From an uncultured Draconibacterium sp. (GTDB lineage: Bacteria > Bacteroidota > Bacteroidia > Bacteroidales > Prolixibacteraceae): 64,000 bases of DNA. Shown here one piece after another: positions 26,017 through 36,389 of this stretch (positions within the stretch are counted from its first letter, which is position 1; each line of letters opens with the position of its first letter). Made by a program: the position numbers and the translations under genes. The notes under the pieces are model-generated. The model searched no databases. It saw only the letters and a program-made list of their open reading frames with translations, and was not told where the DNA came from. Where the stretch lies: assembly GCF_963675065.1 (NCBI RefSeq), contig NZ_OY775905.1, positions 1,190,501 through 1,254,500 on the forward strand, given 5' to 3'.

Positions 26017-26590
26017 TTTTCCACATGTTTATTGTCTTCTTAACTACATTAATATTTTCTTCATCCTGCCAATTTGGAATAACCTTGGGATTATTCTCCG
26101 CAATTTTTATTCTAATTTCTTGAGATTTTACATCCGCGCCTTCATATATTTGTATCTCTTTTTGCGTTCCTATTAAAAGGTAGGGATAATGTAAACAAGT
26201 GTTCGGTATTTCACTAATACAAATCTTCTCTTTAAGTAAATAAGTCCCATCAAGAACATTTGCATATTGCGAATAATTGGGTATTACATGAATGTGTGTA
26301 TGGTCTATGGTTTTACCCCCCATTGAATCATTATAGCTCCCGTGTTCGAAAAAGAGAAAATCACCATAGAAGTTTTCTATCCCAGCAATTTTATTTAAAA
26401 CTTCAACAAATATCCTTTTCTGCTCTTTCTTTACACAAAGTAAGCTTAAATCGTGACTCTTACTTACAATCAATACATGTCCCTCTGTTATTGGTCCCTT
26501 TGCTGGTACCACAACGAAATATTCATTTTCATATAAAACAGTATCATTAATACTATTACTTGTTTTTAAATTACAGAAAGGGCACAACAT
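26003..26590 (-). CDS. HIT-family nucleotide hydrolase/transferase
   Basis: This 195-residue protein opens the operon. CPFC (residues 3-6) with later residues may bind zinc. The histidine triad HTHIHVIP gives H97, H99 and H101, the nucleophile being the middle His. The preceding FFEHGSYNDSMGGKTID block is a variant of HIT proteins longer than the ~110-140-residue Hint/Fhit core. HIT enzymes hydrolyse or transfer nucleotides from Ap4A-type dinucleotides, AMP conjugates or sugar-nucleotides. The C-terminal ~70 residues form an extra, unassigned segment. It overlaps the ThiL-like gene by 14 bases. A 610-base gap to the right repeat precedes it. Confidence 0.88.
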   Translation of the reverse strand: MLCPFCNLKTSNSINDTVLYENEYFVVVPAKGPITEGHVLIVSKSHDLSLLCVKKEQKRIFVEVLNKIAGIENFYGDFLFFEHGSYNDSMGGKTIDHTHIHVIPNYSQYANVLDGTYLLKEKICISEIPNTCLHYPYLLIGTQKEIQIYEGADVKSQEIRIKIAENNPKVIPNWQDEENINVVKKTINMWKNVKF

Positions 26591-27200
26591 GTTTTAAGCT
26601 CAGGTTAAAGTAGTAGAATTTAAAGATTATGATTTGACAATACTTTTTGGTTTACATATTAGTAACTTGACTAATGTAGCGACTTTAAACAAAAGCACCA
26701 TATATATGTAATAAAATTTGCAATAAACGACTAAGATTCCCTAAAACTTAGGACATTTGAAACCAATTCCTTATAAAAAAGAGCATCCTTACTTTAATTA
26801 AACTTAAAAGCAGTCTTTAGGTTTTGGAGATGTCTCTTCAAATATTAAAATAATACGATTTAAGATCTAATCCCTTTTTCTTGACCTATTTAAAGGGATT
26901 CAATTTCGACGATATTATCAGGTTCAATAACAATCTCAAAGAATTTTTACATAAGAATCGACAAAAGCCGGTAATGAGACCTCCTGATTCTAAATAATAA
27001 CTTACAATTCAACAGGTTAGCTAGAAGTGATTTGTAAAAATGAATTTATTTTGCTCTAGAATACTGCTCGGTAGATGATTTCTCAGTTTAAAGATAGTTT
27101 AAAGACTAAATGACAATTGGTAATAGAGAGTAGAATCATAAGAGATTTAATTACTTGCACTTATCACTCAATAACATGTATTATCAAATTAAGATACGGA
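26591..27200. other. Non-coding right end of the island, upstream of the HIT operon
   Basis: About 610 bases of AT-rich sequence with no credible gene. It must hold the promoter of the HIT-ThiL-toroid-HD/methyltransferase operon, but no TAnnTTTG box stands out. Recombinase arm sites may also lie here. Confidence 0.5.
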
Positions 27201-27245
<45 letters not shown>

Positions 27246-27254
27246 GTATTGACA

Positions 27255-27290
27255 AAGGGTTTCAAACAATTTAAGTTTGAGACCCTTCTT
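27255..27290 (+). terminator. Original tRNA terminator, displaced by the island
   Basis: AAGGGTTTCAAAC (27255-27267) pairs with GTTTGAGACCCTT (27275-27287), with one G-T pair. It starts 11 bases past the tRNA fragment, the place expected for the terminator of the uninterrupted tRNA gene. Confidence 0.8.
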
Positions 27291-27664
27291 TAATTTGATA
27301 CACTAAACACAAGTCTTGCAGTTTTCAAACAGGTAATATCTGGGCTAAAATTTGCTCGATTTATGTGGTATTTCTGGAAGCCTATATGCCATAACAAATT
27401 AAGCATACAAAAACAATATCGGAATACTCGTAGATAATCTCTGTTAAAAGAGACAGAATAAAAAATAAATGAATCCTTTCAAAAACACACGAAATTGCAA
27501 CCTTTAAGATATTAGCAACCTTTCCAACTACAAAATCCTCGTAAATCATTAAAAGTATATCACTTATACATACTCACTGTTAAGCGATAACTATTAAAAA
27601 TTAGAAAATTTATTGGCATCATCTATTCCATAATAAAATCTCATTTTTGAATACATAATTTTTA
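27291..27664. other. Intergenic stretch, nothing recognised
   Basis: About 370 bases of AT-rich host DNA between the displaced tRNA terminator and the promoter of the outer-membrane protein gene. No gene or repeat is evident. Confidence 0.5.
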
Positions 27665-27672
27665 TACTTTTG
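27665..27672 (+). promoter_or_regulatory. -7 box of the FadL-like gene
   Basis: TACTTTTG fits TAnnTTTG, 34 bases before the start. A TTTG lies at 27646-27649, but the spacing (15) is shorter than the usual 19 or so. Confidence 0.5.
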
Positions 27673-27706
27673 AAAATTATTTTAACATAAATATTCTTTT
27701 CTTACC

Positions 27707-28975
27707 ATGAACAAAAAAGCAATTATATCACTTATTGCATTGCTTACCCTAACTATTTTAGCGAATGCACAAATGGATAATTTGGCTAATATGAGTGCCA
27801 AATGGATCCGATCAAATGTCAGAAATGCAGCTCTTGATGGAGGTGCCGATATGGTTAATTATAATCCTGCCGGCTTAGCAATGCTCAATGAAGGCATTTA
27901 TTTAAGCCTTAGTAACCAAATGCTATTTCGCCATCCACAACACAGTTTTAATTTTTACGGAACAGAAATGACTTACAAGCAAAATGGTATGGATCCTATT
28001 CTGCCAATGTTTTATGCTGCATACAAGAAAAATAAATATGCGGTTTCATCTGGCGTATATATCTCAGGAGGTGGTGCTACTGTTGATTATCCCAACGGAT
28101 CGTTATCAACACTTTTAATCGCAAATATTTTGTCGCCGAATAATCAGCTTACAGAGCAGTCGTTAAAAGCGTCTTCTTACTATTTAGCCATACCACTAAA
28201 TTTTTCTTATGCTCTTTCCGATGACCTTTCATTTTCTGTAGGAGGTCGCTACATCATGGGAATTAACAATACCGAAGCAAATGTTGCGTTCTCTCAGGTA
28301 GTGCTTGGTGTTGATTATAAATCGACAGCGAGCGGATTTGGAGGAATCATTGGCATTGACTTCAGACCTTCTGAAAAATTAAATATTGCCGTACATTACG
28401 AAACGAAAGTAAATTTAGAGTTCGAAGTGTCGGATAACAAAGGCAGTGTTGAGCTAGCTGAGAACGGAACAAAAAGCCAACGCGATTTGCCCGCTGCTTT
28501 AAATACCGGCATTCGCTACAAAATTTCAGATAAGTTAAGTACGGAGGCCGATTTTAACTACTACTTCCAAACTGCCGCCAACTGGGGAGACATTGTATTA
28601 GCTGATGTATACGGTAATAGTACAGTTAAAGATTTATCGGATTTAGCCGGAAATTGTTATACTGCAAATTTGGGCTTCATTTATATGCTAAATGAGAAGC
28701 TTGAAGTAAGTGCCGGATGTAGCTTCACTGCTTTTAACTACGATAATATGGAGCTTTATTACACTCAGCTGGGACTTTATGAAGCGCCAAAATATGACAA
28801 CTTAAATATTGGATTGGGAGCAGGCTACAATATCTCCGACAACATTCAGATTGATTTAGGTTTGGGACGTACCTTCTGGAACGACGAAAGCATTAAGTCT
28901 TTAGGTGCAGACATTCCTGTTGATGTAACGAATAAATCATACGTATTGGCTCTTGGCGTTGATTTTCGCCTTTAA
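27707..28975 (+). CDS. OMPP1/FadL/TodX-family outer-membrane transport protein
   Basis: This 422-residue outer-membrane beta-barrel has a signal peptide (MNKKAIISLIALLTLTILA, cut near ANAQ). FadL-family features: an early NPAG motif (MVNYNPAGLAML), the FxxxxTxxxxP hatch area replaced by long loops, and repeated barrel strands (YALSDDLSFSVGGRYIMG, KLNIAVHYETKVNLEFEV, KLEVSAGCSFTAFNYD). FadL-type proteins pass long-chain fatty acids or other hydrophobic compounds through the outer membrane by lateral diffusion. It is monocistronic, with its own promoter and a strong terminator. The substrate is not known. Confidence 0.88.
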   Translation: MNKKAIISLIALLTLTILANAQMDNLANMSAKWIRSNVRNAALDGGADMVNYNPAGLAMLNEGIYLSLSNQMLFRHPQHSFNFYGTEMTYKQNGMDPILPMFYAAYKKNKYAVSSGVYISGGGATVDYPNGSLSTLLIANILSPNNQLTEQSLKASSYYLAIPLNFSYALSDDLSFSVGGRYIMGINNTEANVAFSQVVLGVDYKSTASGFGGIIGIDFRPSEKLNIAVHYETKVNLEFEVSDNKGSVELAENGTKSQRDLPAALNTGIRYKISDKLSTEADFNYYFQTAANWGDIVLADVYGNSTVKDLSDLAGNCYTANLGFIYMLNEKLEVSAGCSFTAFNYDNMELYYTQLGLYEAPKYDNLNIGLGAGYNISDNIQIDLGLGRTFWNDESIKSLGADIPVDVTNKSYVLALGVDFRL

Positions 28976-28985
28976 AAAAGAAAGA

Positions 28986-29022
28986 AGTGCTGATTGGTCA
29001 CAAAATCAGCACTCCTTTTTTT
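28986..29022 (+). terminator. Intrinsic terminator after FadL-like gene
   Basis: AGTGCTGATT pairs perfectly with AATCAGCACT, followed by a run of seven T. Confidence 0.93.
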
Positions 29023-29315
29023 CGAAATTCCTCTTCTGCTATCGTAAGTCTCCTGAATTTTTGGGATAGCGTTAATATTACCTCGATTTTTTCGATGTAA
29101 CTATTGGCCAAAGCAGCACAAATGTTACCAAAACGCGTGCAGTAAAAATGCCTTCCTGATTACCAAGCCTTACTCCGCCTCCAATTTTGTTAAACTGGAA
29201 GAATCCAGGAAAAAGTTTAAATAATTCAGAGATACAAAAAACTCGTTTCGATAAAAGATACAGCAACCTTTATGAAGAACTCCTTAATACTACTATAATT
29301 CCCGATGCTCTGAAT
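29023..29315. other. Intergenic stretch between convergent genes
   Basis: About 290 bases. A 62-codon frame on the minus strand (29078-29266) has no recognisable protein features and I do not support it as a gene. Nothing else is evident. Confidence 0.5.
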
Positions 29316-32300
29316 CTATAACAAAGTACTTGGCGAAAAACCAAACTGTTTTTTAAAACAACGGCTAAAGTAAAGCGGGTCGTTAAAGCCAACCATATCA
29401 GACACTTCCGAAACATTGTACTCTTTGCTTTTTAACAGTTGAGCAGATTTCTTTAGGCGTAAAGTCCTTACAAACTCACTAGGCGACAGGTTTGTTAGTT
29501 CCTTGATTTTACGGTATAATTTTGACGAGCTTGTTCCCATTTCTTTACAAAGGAAATCGATTTTTAGATCTGGGTTTTGTATATTTTCTTCAATTAAGTG
29601 GCTAAGCTTGTTAATAAATATCTCGTCGACCGGAGAGTGCGATAAGATGTTTATTTTACTTTCAACATCTTCCGAGAATTTGGCTTTTAAATCGAGCCTT
29701 GATTTAATTATATTCTGAATCTGTATTTTTAGCAACAAAGGATCGAAGGGTTTTGCAACATACGCGTCGGCACCCAGTTTGTAGCCTTTAATTTGATTTT
29801 CGTTATCTGATAATGCTGTTAGCAGAATAACCGGGATATGACTGATCAAGTCGTCCTTTTTTAGTTCCATACAAAACTCGAAACCATCTTTAATCGGCAT
29901 TTTAACATCTGAAACACAGAGCATTGGTCTTACCTGTCTGCAAAGCAACAGTCCTTTAAGTCCGTCTTCGGCTTCATAAACCTTATAGGTGTCCGATAAA
30001 TAATCAACAATAAACTTTCTTAATTCTTTGTTGTCTTCAACCACCAGTATTTTTTCTTTTAGCGAAGTTGATTGTAGTACCTGTTTGGTAGCCAATTTGG
30101 GCTGTTTTTCCTCTTCGTATACTGATGTGTTTACATCAAATATTTCGTGTTCTTCATAGCTATTTCTTTCAATAGGTATTTTAACGGTAAAAACACTGCC
30201 TTTTCCCTGTTCGCTTTGAACGGTTATCGTTGCCTTATGTATTTTAAGCAGCGACTCCACCAATGATAAACCAATTCCCGATCCAGTATTTTCTGTTTTA
30301 CTGTTCTCGGCCTGGTAAAAACGCTTAAATATTTTATCTACACTTTCGGGAGGAATACCGATACCGTTGTCACTAACTTCAACATGCAATTTTTGTGTTC
30401 CATCGTTTATCACCCCAATAAATAAATCAACTTGGCCATATTTTGGCGTGAATTTTATAGCGTTCGACAAAAGGTTGTAAAGTACCTTGTCGTATTTATC
30501 GCGATCAATCCAACCCAAAATTTGATCGTGTTCAGTGGTTAAATTGAAATTAATACTTTTTTCTGTTGCAAAACTTTTAAAAGAATTAAATGCATTTTTT
30601 GTAAGCTGTAAAATATCTGTATCCGAAACTTTTAGTTTTAGCTCTCCGGTTTGTGCTTTTCTGAAATCAAGCAATTGGTTAACCAAATGCAATAGTCTGC
30701 CCGAATTATTCAGTATTAACTCCACACGGCTCTTTTGGTAATCAGTAACACGTCCTTCTTCAATAAGCTGTTTGGCAGGTCCAAGAATTAATGAAATTGG
30801 AGTACGCAATTCGTGAGAAATATTGGTAAAAAACCGCAATTTTTCGTCGTTTAGCTTTTCGTCTTTTTCGTGCTTTACTTTTTCAAGAACCAATTCCTGC
30901 TTCAGCAACATACTCTTTCTTATTTGTGTATGTACCAAGTAGATAATTAAAGAAATAAGAAGGATAAACAATATTATGCTTTTATAGGTAAGCCAGAAAG
31001 GAGGCTCAATATCGATTGTATAAGCCGACACATCGCTCCAGAATCCGCTGCTATTTTGCACCTTAACTTTAAAAACATAAGTACCCGGGTACAAATTGGT
31101 ATATTGAATATTGCGTGAATTATTATCACTTGTAATCCACTCTCGATCAAACCCTTCGAGCATATACTGGTACTTGTTAAGCCTTACATTAACATACGAT
31201 GGCGATGAGAATGAAAGAGAAAAATTGCGGTTGGCATATTTTAATGTCATTCTTTTGGAATAGTTAATATCCTCGCTAAGAATTTCCTGTCCGTTAATAA
31301 TATCGCCCGGAAGAACTTCTTCGTTCTGAACTTTTACTTCGGTAATAAATGGTGGTTCCGAAGCTGAATTGTCTTTAACAATAGTTGTGGGGAAATATAT
31401 AATTCCCTCTTTTCCCGGCACATAAACAATTGAATCATTAAGAAGTAAAAAACCCCTGTTACTAAAAATATCGAGTCGGATTCCGTTATTTATATGATAA
31501 ACATCTAACTGTTTTGTCGTTGGATTGTAACTTCCAACCCTGTTGTTGTTAAAGTTTAACCACATTTCTCCGTTCTTCACAAACCGAATATCGGTAATCC
31601 AGTCTTCGCGAAGTTCGCCGGGCGTGGCAACCTGCATAAACACATCTGCCGAAGGAGCGTAATAAACCAGTCCTTCAGTTGTAGCCACCCAAATTTTCCC
31701 CTTACTGTCGGCCCCGATATCTTTTGCACACATAGCCAAAGAATCTCCCGGCCTTAGCAGGAAGCTTTGGTACATTTTAGCCTCATTTCCTGCGGGATTA
31801 AAACTTATTACTCCCGTTTCCGTGGCCAGCCAAAGTTTGCCATCAGTATCGGAAAATGCCTGGTTAATTGAAATGTCGTAGAAAAAATCGGGAAGTAGTG
31901 GGTTGTATGTCAACTTTTTGGGATTAAGAATAACTGCACCATTACCGTGCGATCCTATAAATAAATCGCCATTTTCTAACCTCGAAAAAGCAAAAGTTGG
32001 TGTTTCGCCAAAACCTACATCAATCGTTGTAAAAGTTCGGGCAATGTAATTAAATACCAGAATATCGCCATTCCATAATCCGCAATAAAATGTTTTTCCA
32101 TCGTGTGTATAAATGCTGGCTATTTTTTTGAATTTGTTTGAAAGCACCGAAAATTTATTGTTCTCGCCTAAAAACAAACCATTGTCGTGGGTTGATACAA
32201 TTAGTTTATCGTCATAAGTTGGAGCGAAACCACTAATTCGCGGAATCTTATCGTTGATAAAAAGCGAGATATCTTTTATGCTTTTAAACTGATTCTTGTA

Positions 32301-33338
32301 CGAATCATATTTGTCAAGTCCATTCTCGGTACCTATCCACAATACACCTGAATGATCAAAATATAAAGCAGAAACGGAATTATCAACCAACGACGATGGA
32401 TCAGACAATACCGAATAATACCACTCGTAATTTCCGGTACTAATATCTTCCAACTGATCGCAAACCAGCAGTCCGCCAAGTGTTCCAACCCAATATTTCC
32501 CATTCGGAGCTTGTGCTACACAAATAATATAGGGACCCAATAAGTTCCGAACCGAGGCATTCACCATCGGAAGTAACTTAAAAGTATCTTCTGCTTTATC
32601 GAGTTTATACAGGCCTTCTCTTGTTCCCACAAAAATATCCGATTTATTGTCCTGAAAGACAAAGTAAGTATAAGGGTTTACCTCTTCTGAATCGGGAACA
32701 AGCAAGTCGTAGGTTTTTATGGTTACAACAGCACCTAAGCTGTTCAGGTTAATTTTTGCAATACCACCTCTGCTGTTACTGCCAATCCAAATCGAACCAT
32801 CCGCATCTTCGTATATTGATTTGATGTAGTTAAAACCATTGATTTCAACTTTTGTAAAGTCGTTGGTTGTTGTGTTGTAAATGTACAGCCCCTGGTCTTT
32901 TGTGCCCACCCAAACGCGGTCGAACTTGTCCATGAACAAGGCTCTTATTTCGGGATCGGGTAAACTTTTCGGATTGCCTTCCTCATGTAAAAAGGTTTTA
33001 AACTCAGCTGTTCTTAAATCAAGTAGGGTAAGCCCATTTCTTGTCCCAATCCACATTTGGTCAGAGCTGCTGTTGAAAGCAAGTGCGGTAATGTCGTCGT
33101 TGTTTAAACTTATCCGCGATTTCGAATTACTTTTATAAACCGTAAAATTGTTGCCATCGAAACTGTTAAGCCCATCAAAAGTGCCAAGCCATAACAAACC
33201 GGTATTGTCTTGTGCGATATGCCTTACTGAATTATGCGAAAGACCCTGATCATCGGAATAATGCTCGAATTTAATTCCCTGACCAAACACTTTTGTGGAG
33301 ACTAACAAACAAAATATCAATACATACCTGATGAGCAT
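29316..33338 (-). CDS. Hybrid two-component system regulator (HTCS)
   Basis: This 1340-residue single-protein sensor and regulator is typical of Bacteroidota polysaccharide loci. Order: signal peptide; two seven-bladed propellers of reg_prop repeats (~25-690; repeated W-IGT-GL units such as LLWLGTFDGLNSFD and VLWIGTENGLDKYD); Y_Y_Y domain (~700-780); one membrane helix (~785-805); HisKA with NISHELRTPISLIL (His ~839); HATPase with DNGIGIPPE and GSGIGLSLVE; receiver domain with CVSDVKMP (Asp ~1141); AraC-type DNA-binding domain (~1240-1340, DPLYFSRCFKKQFGFSPS). It binds a breakdown oligosaccharide in the periplasm and activates its locus. Its position at the end of the GH115/GH89 module makes that module the likely target. 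Confidence 0.96.
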   Translation of the reverse strand: MLIRYVLIFCLLVSTKVFGQGIKFEHYSDDQGLSHNSVRHIAQDNTGLLWLGTFDGLNSFDGNNFTVYKSNSKSRISLNNDDITALAFNSSSDQMWIGTRNGLTLLDLRTAEFKTFLHEEGNPKSLPDPEIRALFMDKFDRVWVGTKDQGLYIYNTTTNDFTKVEINGFNYIKSIYEDADGSIWIGSNSRGGIAKINLNSLGAVVTIKTYDLLVPDSEEVNPYTYFVFQDNKSDIFVGTREGLYKLDKAEDTFKLLPMVNASVRNLLGPYIICVAQAPNGKYWVGTLGGLLVCDQLEDISTGNYEWYYSVLSDPSSLVDNSVSALYFDHSGVLWIGTENGLDKYDSYKNQFKSIKDISLFINDKIPRISGFAPTYDDKLIVSTHDNGLFLGENNKFSVLSNKFKKIASIYTHDGKTFYCGLWNGDILVFNYIARTFTTIDVGFGETPTFAFSRLENGDLFIGSHGNGAVILNPKKLTYNPLLPDFFYDISINQAFSDTDGKLWLATETGVISFNPAGNEAKMYQSFLLRPGDSLAMCAKDIGADSKGKIWVATTEGLVYYAPSADVFMQVATPGELREDWITDIRFVKNGEMWLNFNNNRVGSYNPTTKQLDVYHINNGIRLDIFSNRGFLLLNDSIVYVPGKEGIIYFPTTIVKDNSASEPPFITEVKVQNEEVLPGDIINGQEILSEDINYSKRMTLKYANRNFSLSFSSPSYVNVRLNKYQYMLEGFDREWITSDNNSRNIQYTNLYPGTYVFKVKVQNSSGFWSDVSAYTIDIEPPFWLTYKSIILFILLISLIIYLVHTQIRKSMLLKQELVLEKVKHEKDEKLNDEKLRFFTNISHELRTPISLILGPAKQLIEEGRVTDYQKSRVELILNNSGRLLHLVNQLLDFRKAQTGELKLKVSDTDILQLTKNAFNSFKSFATEKSINFNLTTEHDQILGWIDRDKYDKVLYNLLSNAIKFTPKYGQVDLFIGVINDGTQKLHVEVSDNGIGIPPESVDKIFKRFYQAENSKTENTGSGIGLSLVESLLKIHKATITVQSEQGKGSVFTVKIPIERNSYEEHEIFDVNTSVYEEEKQPKLATKQVLQSTSLKEKILVVEDNKELRKFIVDYLSDTYKVYEAEDGLKGLLLCRQVRPMLCVSDVKMPIKDGFEFCMELKKDDLISHIPVILLTALSDNENQIKGYKLGADAYVAKPFDPLLLKIQIQNIIKSRLDLKAKFSEDVESKINILSHSPVDEIFINKLSHLIEENIQNPDLKIDFLCKEMGTSSSKLYRKIKELTNLSPSEFVRTLRLKKSAQLLKSKEYNVSEVSDMVGFNDPLYFSRCFKKQFGFSPSTLL

Positions 33339-33398
33339 TTTATACTATTTTGATTGTTTCTTTCAAAGACTAATATAAGGCTTTTATTTTGCGTTCTC

Positions 33399-36389
33399 TT
33401 AGTTTCTACATTTGGTTTCCTTCGGGAAAGCATAACTTCCCTTCCAGCCCCCCAAATCGATTAAAATCTGGTCGAGCATTACTCCCGGATCAACCATCCA
33501 AATTTTTAGTTTGTGATTTCCTGATTTGTTGATCTCCTGTTGTGCTGACTTAACAGCAGCATTTTTTAGTACATTCTGTTTCCATTCCTCGCTTCGGCCA
33601 ACCGTTTTAAAATCAATAATAACCGGCTCATTTTCATCGATTGCAACAGCACATCGAACACTTCTTCCTTCGGAAAAAGGATGCGTTGGTATGGCCTGAA
33701 CGCGTACCTCTGCAGCACCTGAATTGAAGGTGTAAAAATCGTATTCGAGCACCGGGCTCTGATTCTTTATTTCACTTAAATCGTTAAGCGATCTTGAGGT
33801 ATAAGGCATTGCTGAAACCACATTCCCCGAATAACCCATGCCACTAAAAACCTCCCACGAAGCATCTACTCCCGCTTTTACTGCGGTAAAATTTTCAGCA
33901 TTGAGAGAAACGTAACCATTCGCTTCAACAAAGCCCTTGTAATCGACCAGTTCCTGAATGTCAGGATTGAAAACAGAAACGCCAATACTTATGGTAGTAT
34001 CTTCGGTTACAAAATCAATTGAACTGTTTACTTTGAATGATGGCGGAATTAACTGATAATCGTGACCAAGCGGTGGTTCACGTGTATCTTTTGCTTTTGG
34101 TACTTTGCCCCAGTCGATGCCTACCCACACGCGTTTTACGGCCTGTTGTGATGTCAATTTTCCGCGGGTAACTGACAAGTTAATCCATGGAGCTTTGGGC
34201 ACTGCTTTCCAGTTTATTTCTCCTTCCCCTTTCAGAAAAACATCTACAAAAACCGAATCTTTAAGGAAGCTGTTTAAAACAGGTAAAACATCCGAATGGG
34301 CGTTCGGGATATCTTTATTGGCCTCCATTTCATAGCCTTCGAGTGCTAATCCCAACCCCGTATTTTTCGGTTTTGCAGGTAAGGAAAACGAGGGTTCTGA
34401 AAAAACAGGCAGGTTTCGCGGAGCCATGTCCATGATGTATTTCCACTTGCCATTTTTTAGTTTCGTATTGTAGTATTCGGTTTCTTTTTCTATCTGTTCG
34501 TAAGCCTGCGCCGAACGCCGGGCATATTCGCTGGCACTGGTTCTTCCCTGTTGGGCAGCCCATTTGTTTTTGTAATGGTACAACCACTTCTGGTTCATCA
34601 GCGATGCACCGCTTACCGGATAATACACCAGTTCATAAAAAGCATCCTGACGATAGCCCGGAATTTCATTTTGTAGCATTTCTACCTTCGCTGAAAGCTT
34701 TTCCCAGTCGTCGAGTCTTTCGTTAAGTTCGTCGCCATAGCGGATTTGTGTAAGCCCGGTTTCTTTGGGTTTGGTAACAGGCTCGGTTTGGCTCCAGGCC
34801 ATAAATTCGGGCCGGCGTATAAAACACAGCCGATAATAATCGAGCAGTAAATGTGTGAGTTTATCCTGATTTTCGGCACCAAACAATTGTCCTGTCCATT
34901 CTTTTAAATGATTTTGGACATCCAGCGTTCCGTTAAAAGCATCCATGTTCCAGGCCATATCCATAAACAACTCAATGTTGTATTCCAGCGGTTTGATGTC
35001 GCCACAATTTAACACCCACATGTTGCGTGCATTTAACTGGTAAGCTTTATACATTTCTTCCCAAATCAGCATCGGGTTTGTAGAACTCAGCCAAAGATAA
35101 TCGTGCGGACGCCCCCAATAAGAAGCGTGGTAATATATGCCTGCTCCGCCCGGTCGTTTCTGCTCTTCGGATGTGCTTAACTGGCGGATATAGCCATAGT
35201 TATCATCGGTCCACATCAGGGTAACGTCTTCGGGTACCTCTAATCCGTTCTGATAATAATCGAGCACTTCCTTGTAAGGAATAAAAACCTGTGGTACAGC
35301 AGCTGCATCTGTCTCCTTTTCGTTTCCTAGAATACTCCGTTGGTCGGCAATTACTTGCTCCAAAAGCCTAATCCTATCGTTTTTAGTCAGGTTCTTTGCA
35401 TCCATCGGCGAGTCGTGTTTCCCACGCATTCCGATGGTGTAACTGCTTTCGAAGGCAGAAGTTTGTTTGGCACGTTCTTCAAATACCGAGCGAATAGTGT
35501 TGGCATTCACATCGTAGCGCCATTCTCCCATCGCCTGACTGTTCCATTCAATATTAATATTGCAAAGCATGGGTTCGCAATGCGACGTCCCCACAACAAT
35601 AGCATAATCGTCGGCCATTTGCGCATTTCCGGGGATAGTATAAAAAGCTTTGGTACAGTCGTGCATAGCGGGCCACAACGTGTTTGCCCTCAGGCGCAAC
35701 ATCAGTTCAAATATTTTTGCATAAGTTTTAGTGCCAATATCTCCTGTTTCGGGTTCAAAGGTTTTGGCAGCCCAGGGTTGTAGCCCCCAGTCTTCGTCGT
35801 TAATAAATAAGCCGCGGTATTTTACCGATGGCGAACCGTAAGTTTTTTCCCTGATATTGAGTTTAATTCCCGCCTGTTTTCGAGGTGTTGCATCAGCCCA
35901 CCACTTCCAGGGCGAAACCCCCATCATCCGCGACAATTCCAGGATACCATACGCAGTGGCGCGGCGATCGCTGCCAACAATTACCAGCGCCCGGTTAACT
36001 CCGGGAAAAGGTTTTTCTACCACCCTTATTGTCCAGGTTTCCCATTTCCCTATTAATGCAGAAGTATCTATTTTTTTATCAGCAGCCAGTTTTTCAATCC
36101 ACTCGCTTTTTCCAATTGTACCTGCAATAATAAGTTGTTGTTTTGCATTTGGAACAGCGTGAATAATTTCAGGCAGTTGCCCCGAAATATCGACAACATC
36201 GTTTGCAAACATACCCGCAGCAAGATGTACTACTTTTGCCTCTTCTTCAGCAACAAAAACAGGAACTGCAACCTTTGGGTTTGCTATCTCAAAGTTGCTT
36301 ACTTCAGGCTTTTTTTGCGCGTTTGCATGAGCCAGCAAGCACATGTAAATAAGACAAGTTGTAAGAAAATTATATGTGGCTTTTATCAT
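33399..36389 (-). CDS. GH115 alpha-glucuronidase
   Basis: Glycoside hydrolase family 115 enzymes remove alpha-1,2-linked (4-O-methyl)glucuronic acid from xylan and other polysaccharides. This 996-residue protein has a signal peptide (MIKATYNFLTTCLIYMCLLA, cut after HANAQ) and the family blocks SPWKWWADATP, KYRGLFINDEDWGLQPWA, LRLRANTLWPAMH, GTSHCEPMLCNN-like (TSHCEPMLCNINIEW), MRGKHDSP, LMWTDDNYGYIR and YYHASYWGRPHDYLWLS. The C-terminal ~330 residues are the beta-sandwich domains usual for the family. It follows the propeller hydrolase gene and shares its strand. The target could be a glucuronic-acid-capped glycan rather than xylan, because no xylanase is present in the window. Confidence 0.95.
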   Translation of the reverse strand: MIKATYNFLTTCLIYMCLLAHANAQKKPEVSNFEIANPKVAVPVFVAEEEAKVVHLAAGMFANDVVDISGQLPEIIHAVPNAKQQLIIAGTIGKSEWIEKLAADKKIDTSALIGKWETWTIRVVEKPFPGVNRALVIVGSDRRATAYGILELSRMMGVSPWKWWADATPRKQAGIKLNIREKTYGSPSVKYRGLFINDEDWGLQPWAAKTFEPETGDIGTKTYAKIFELMLRLRANTLWPAMHDCTKAFYTIPGNAQMADDYAIVVGTSHCEPMLCNINIEWNSQAMGEWRYDVNANTIRSVFEERAKQTSAFESSYTIGMRGKHDSPMDAKNLTKNDRIRLLEQVIADQRSILGNEKETDAAAVPQVFIPYKEVLDYYQNGLEVPEDVTLMWTDDNYGYIRQLSTSEEQKRPGGAGIYYHASYWGRPHDYLWLSSTNPMLIWEEMYKAYQLNARNMWVLNCGDIKPLEYNIELFMDMAWNMDAFNGTLDVQNHLKEWTGQLFGAENQDKLTHLLLDYYRLCFIRRPEFMAWSQTEPVTKPKETGLTQIRYGDELNERLDDWEKLSAKVEMLQNEIPGYRQDAFYELVYYPVSGASLMNQKWLYHYKNKWAAQQGRTSASEYARRSAQAYEQIEKETEYYNTKLKNGKWKYIMDMAPRNLPVFSEPSFSLPAKPKNTGLGLALEGYEMEANKDIPNAHSDVLPVLNSFLKDSVFVDVFLKGEGEINWKAVPKAPWINLSVTRGKLTSQQAVKRVWVGIDWGKVPKAKDTREPPLGHDYQLIPPSFKVNSSIDFVTEDTTISIGVSVFNPDIQELVDYKGFVEANGYVSLNAENFTAVKAGVDASWEVFSGMGYSGNVVSAMPYTSRSLNDLSEIKNQSPVLEYDFYTFNSGAAEVRVQAIPTHPFSEGRSVRCAVAIDENEPVIIDFKTVGRSEEWKQNVLKNAAVKSAQQEINKSGNHKLKIWMVDPGVMLDQILIDLGGWKGSYAFPKETKCRN

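Noticed and set aside
29078..29266. 62-codon minus-strand frame between the FadL-like gene and the HTCS
   Set aside because: No signal, motif or homology that I can name; lies in a convergent intergenic region.
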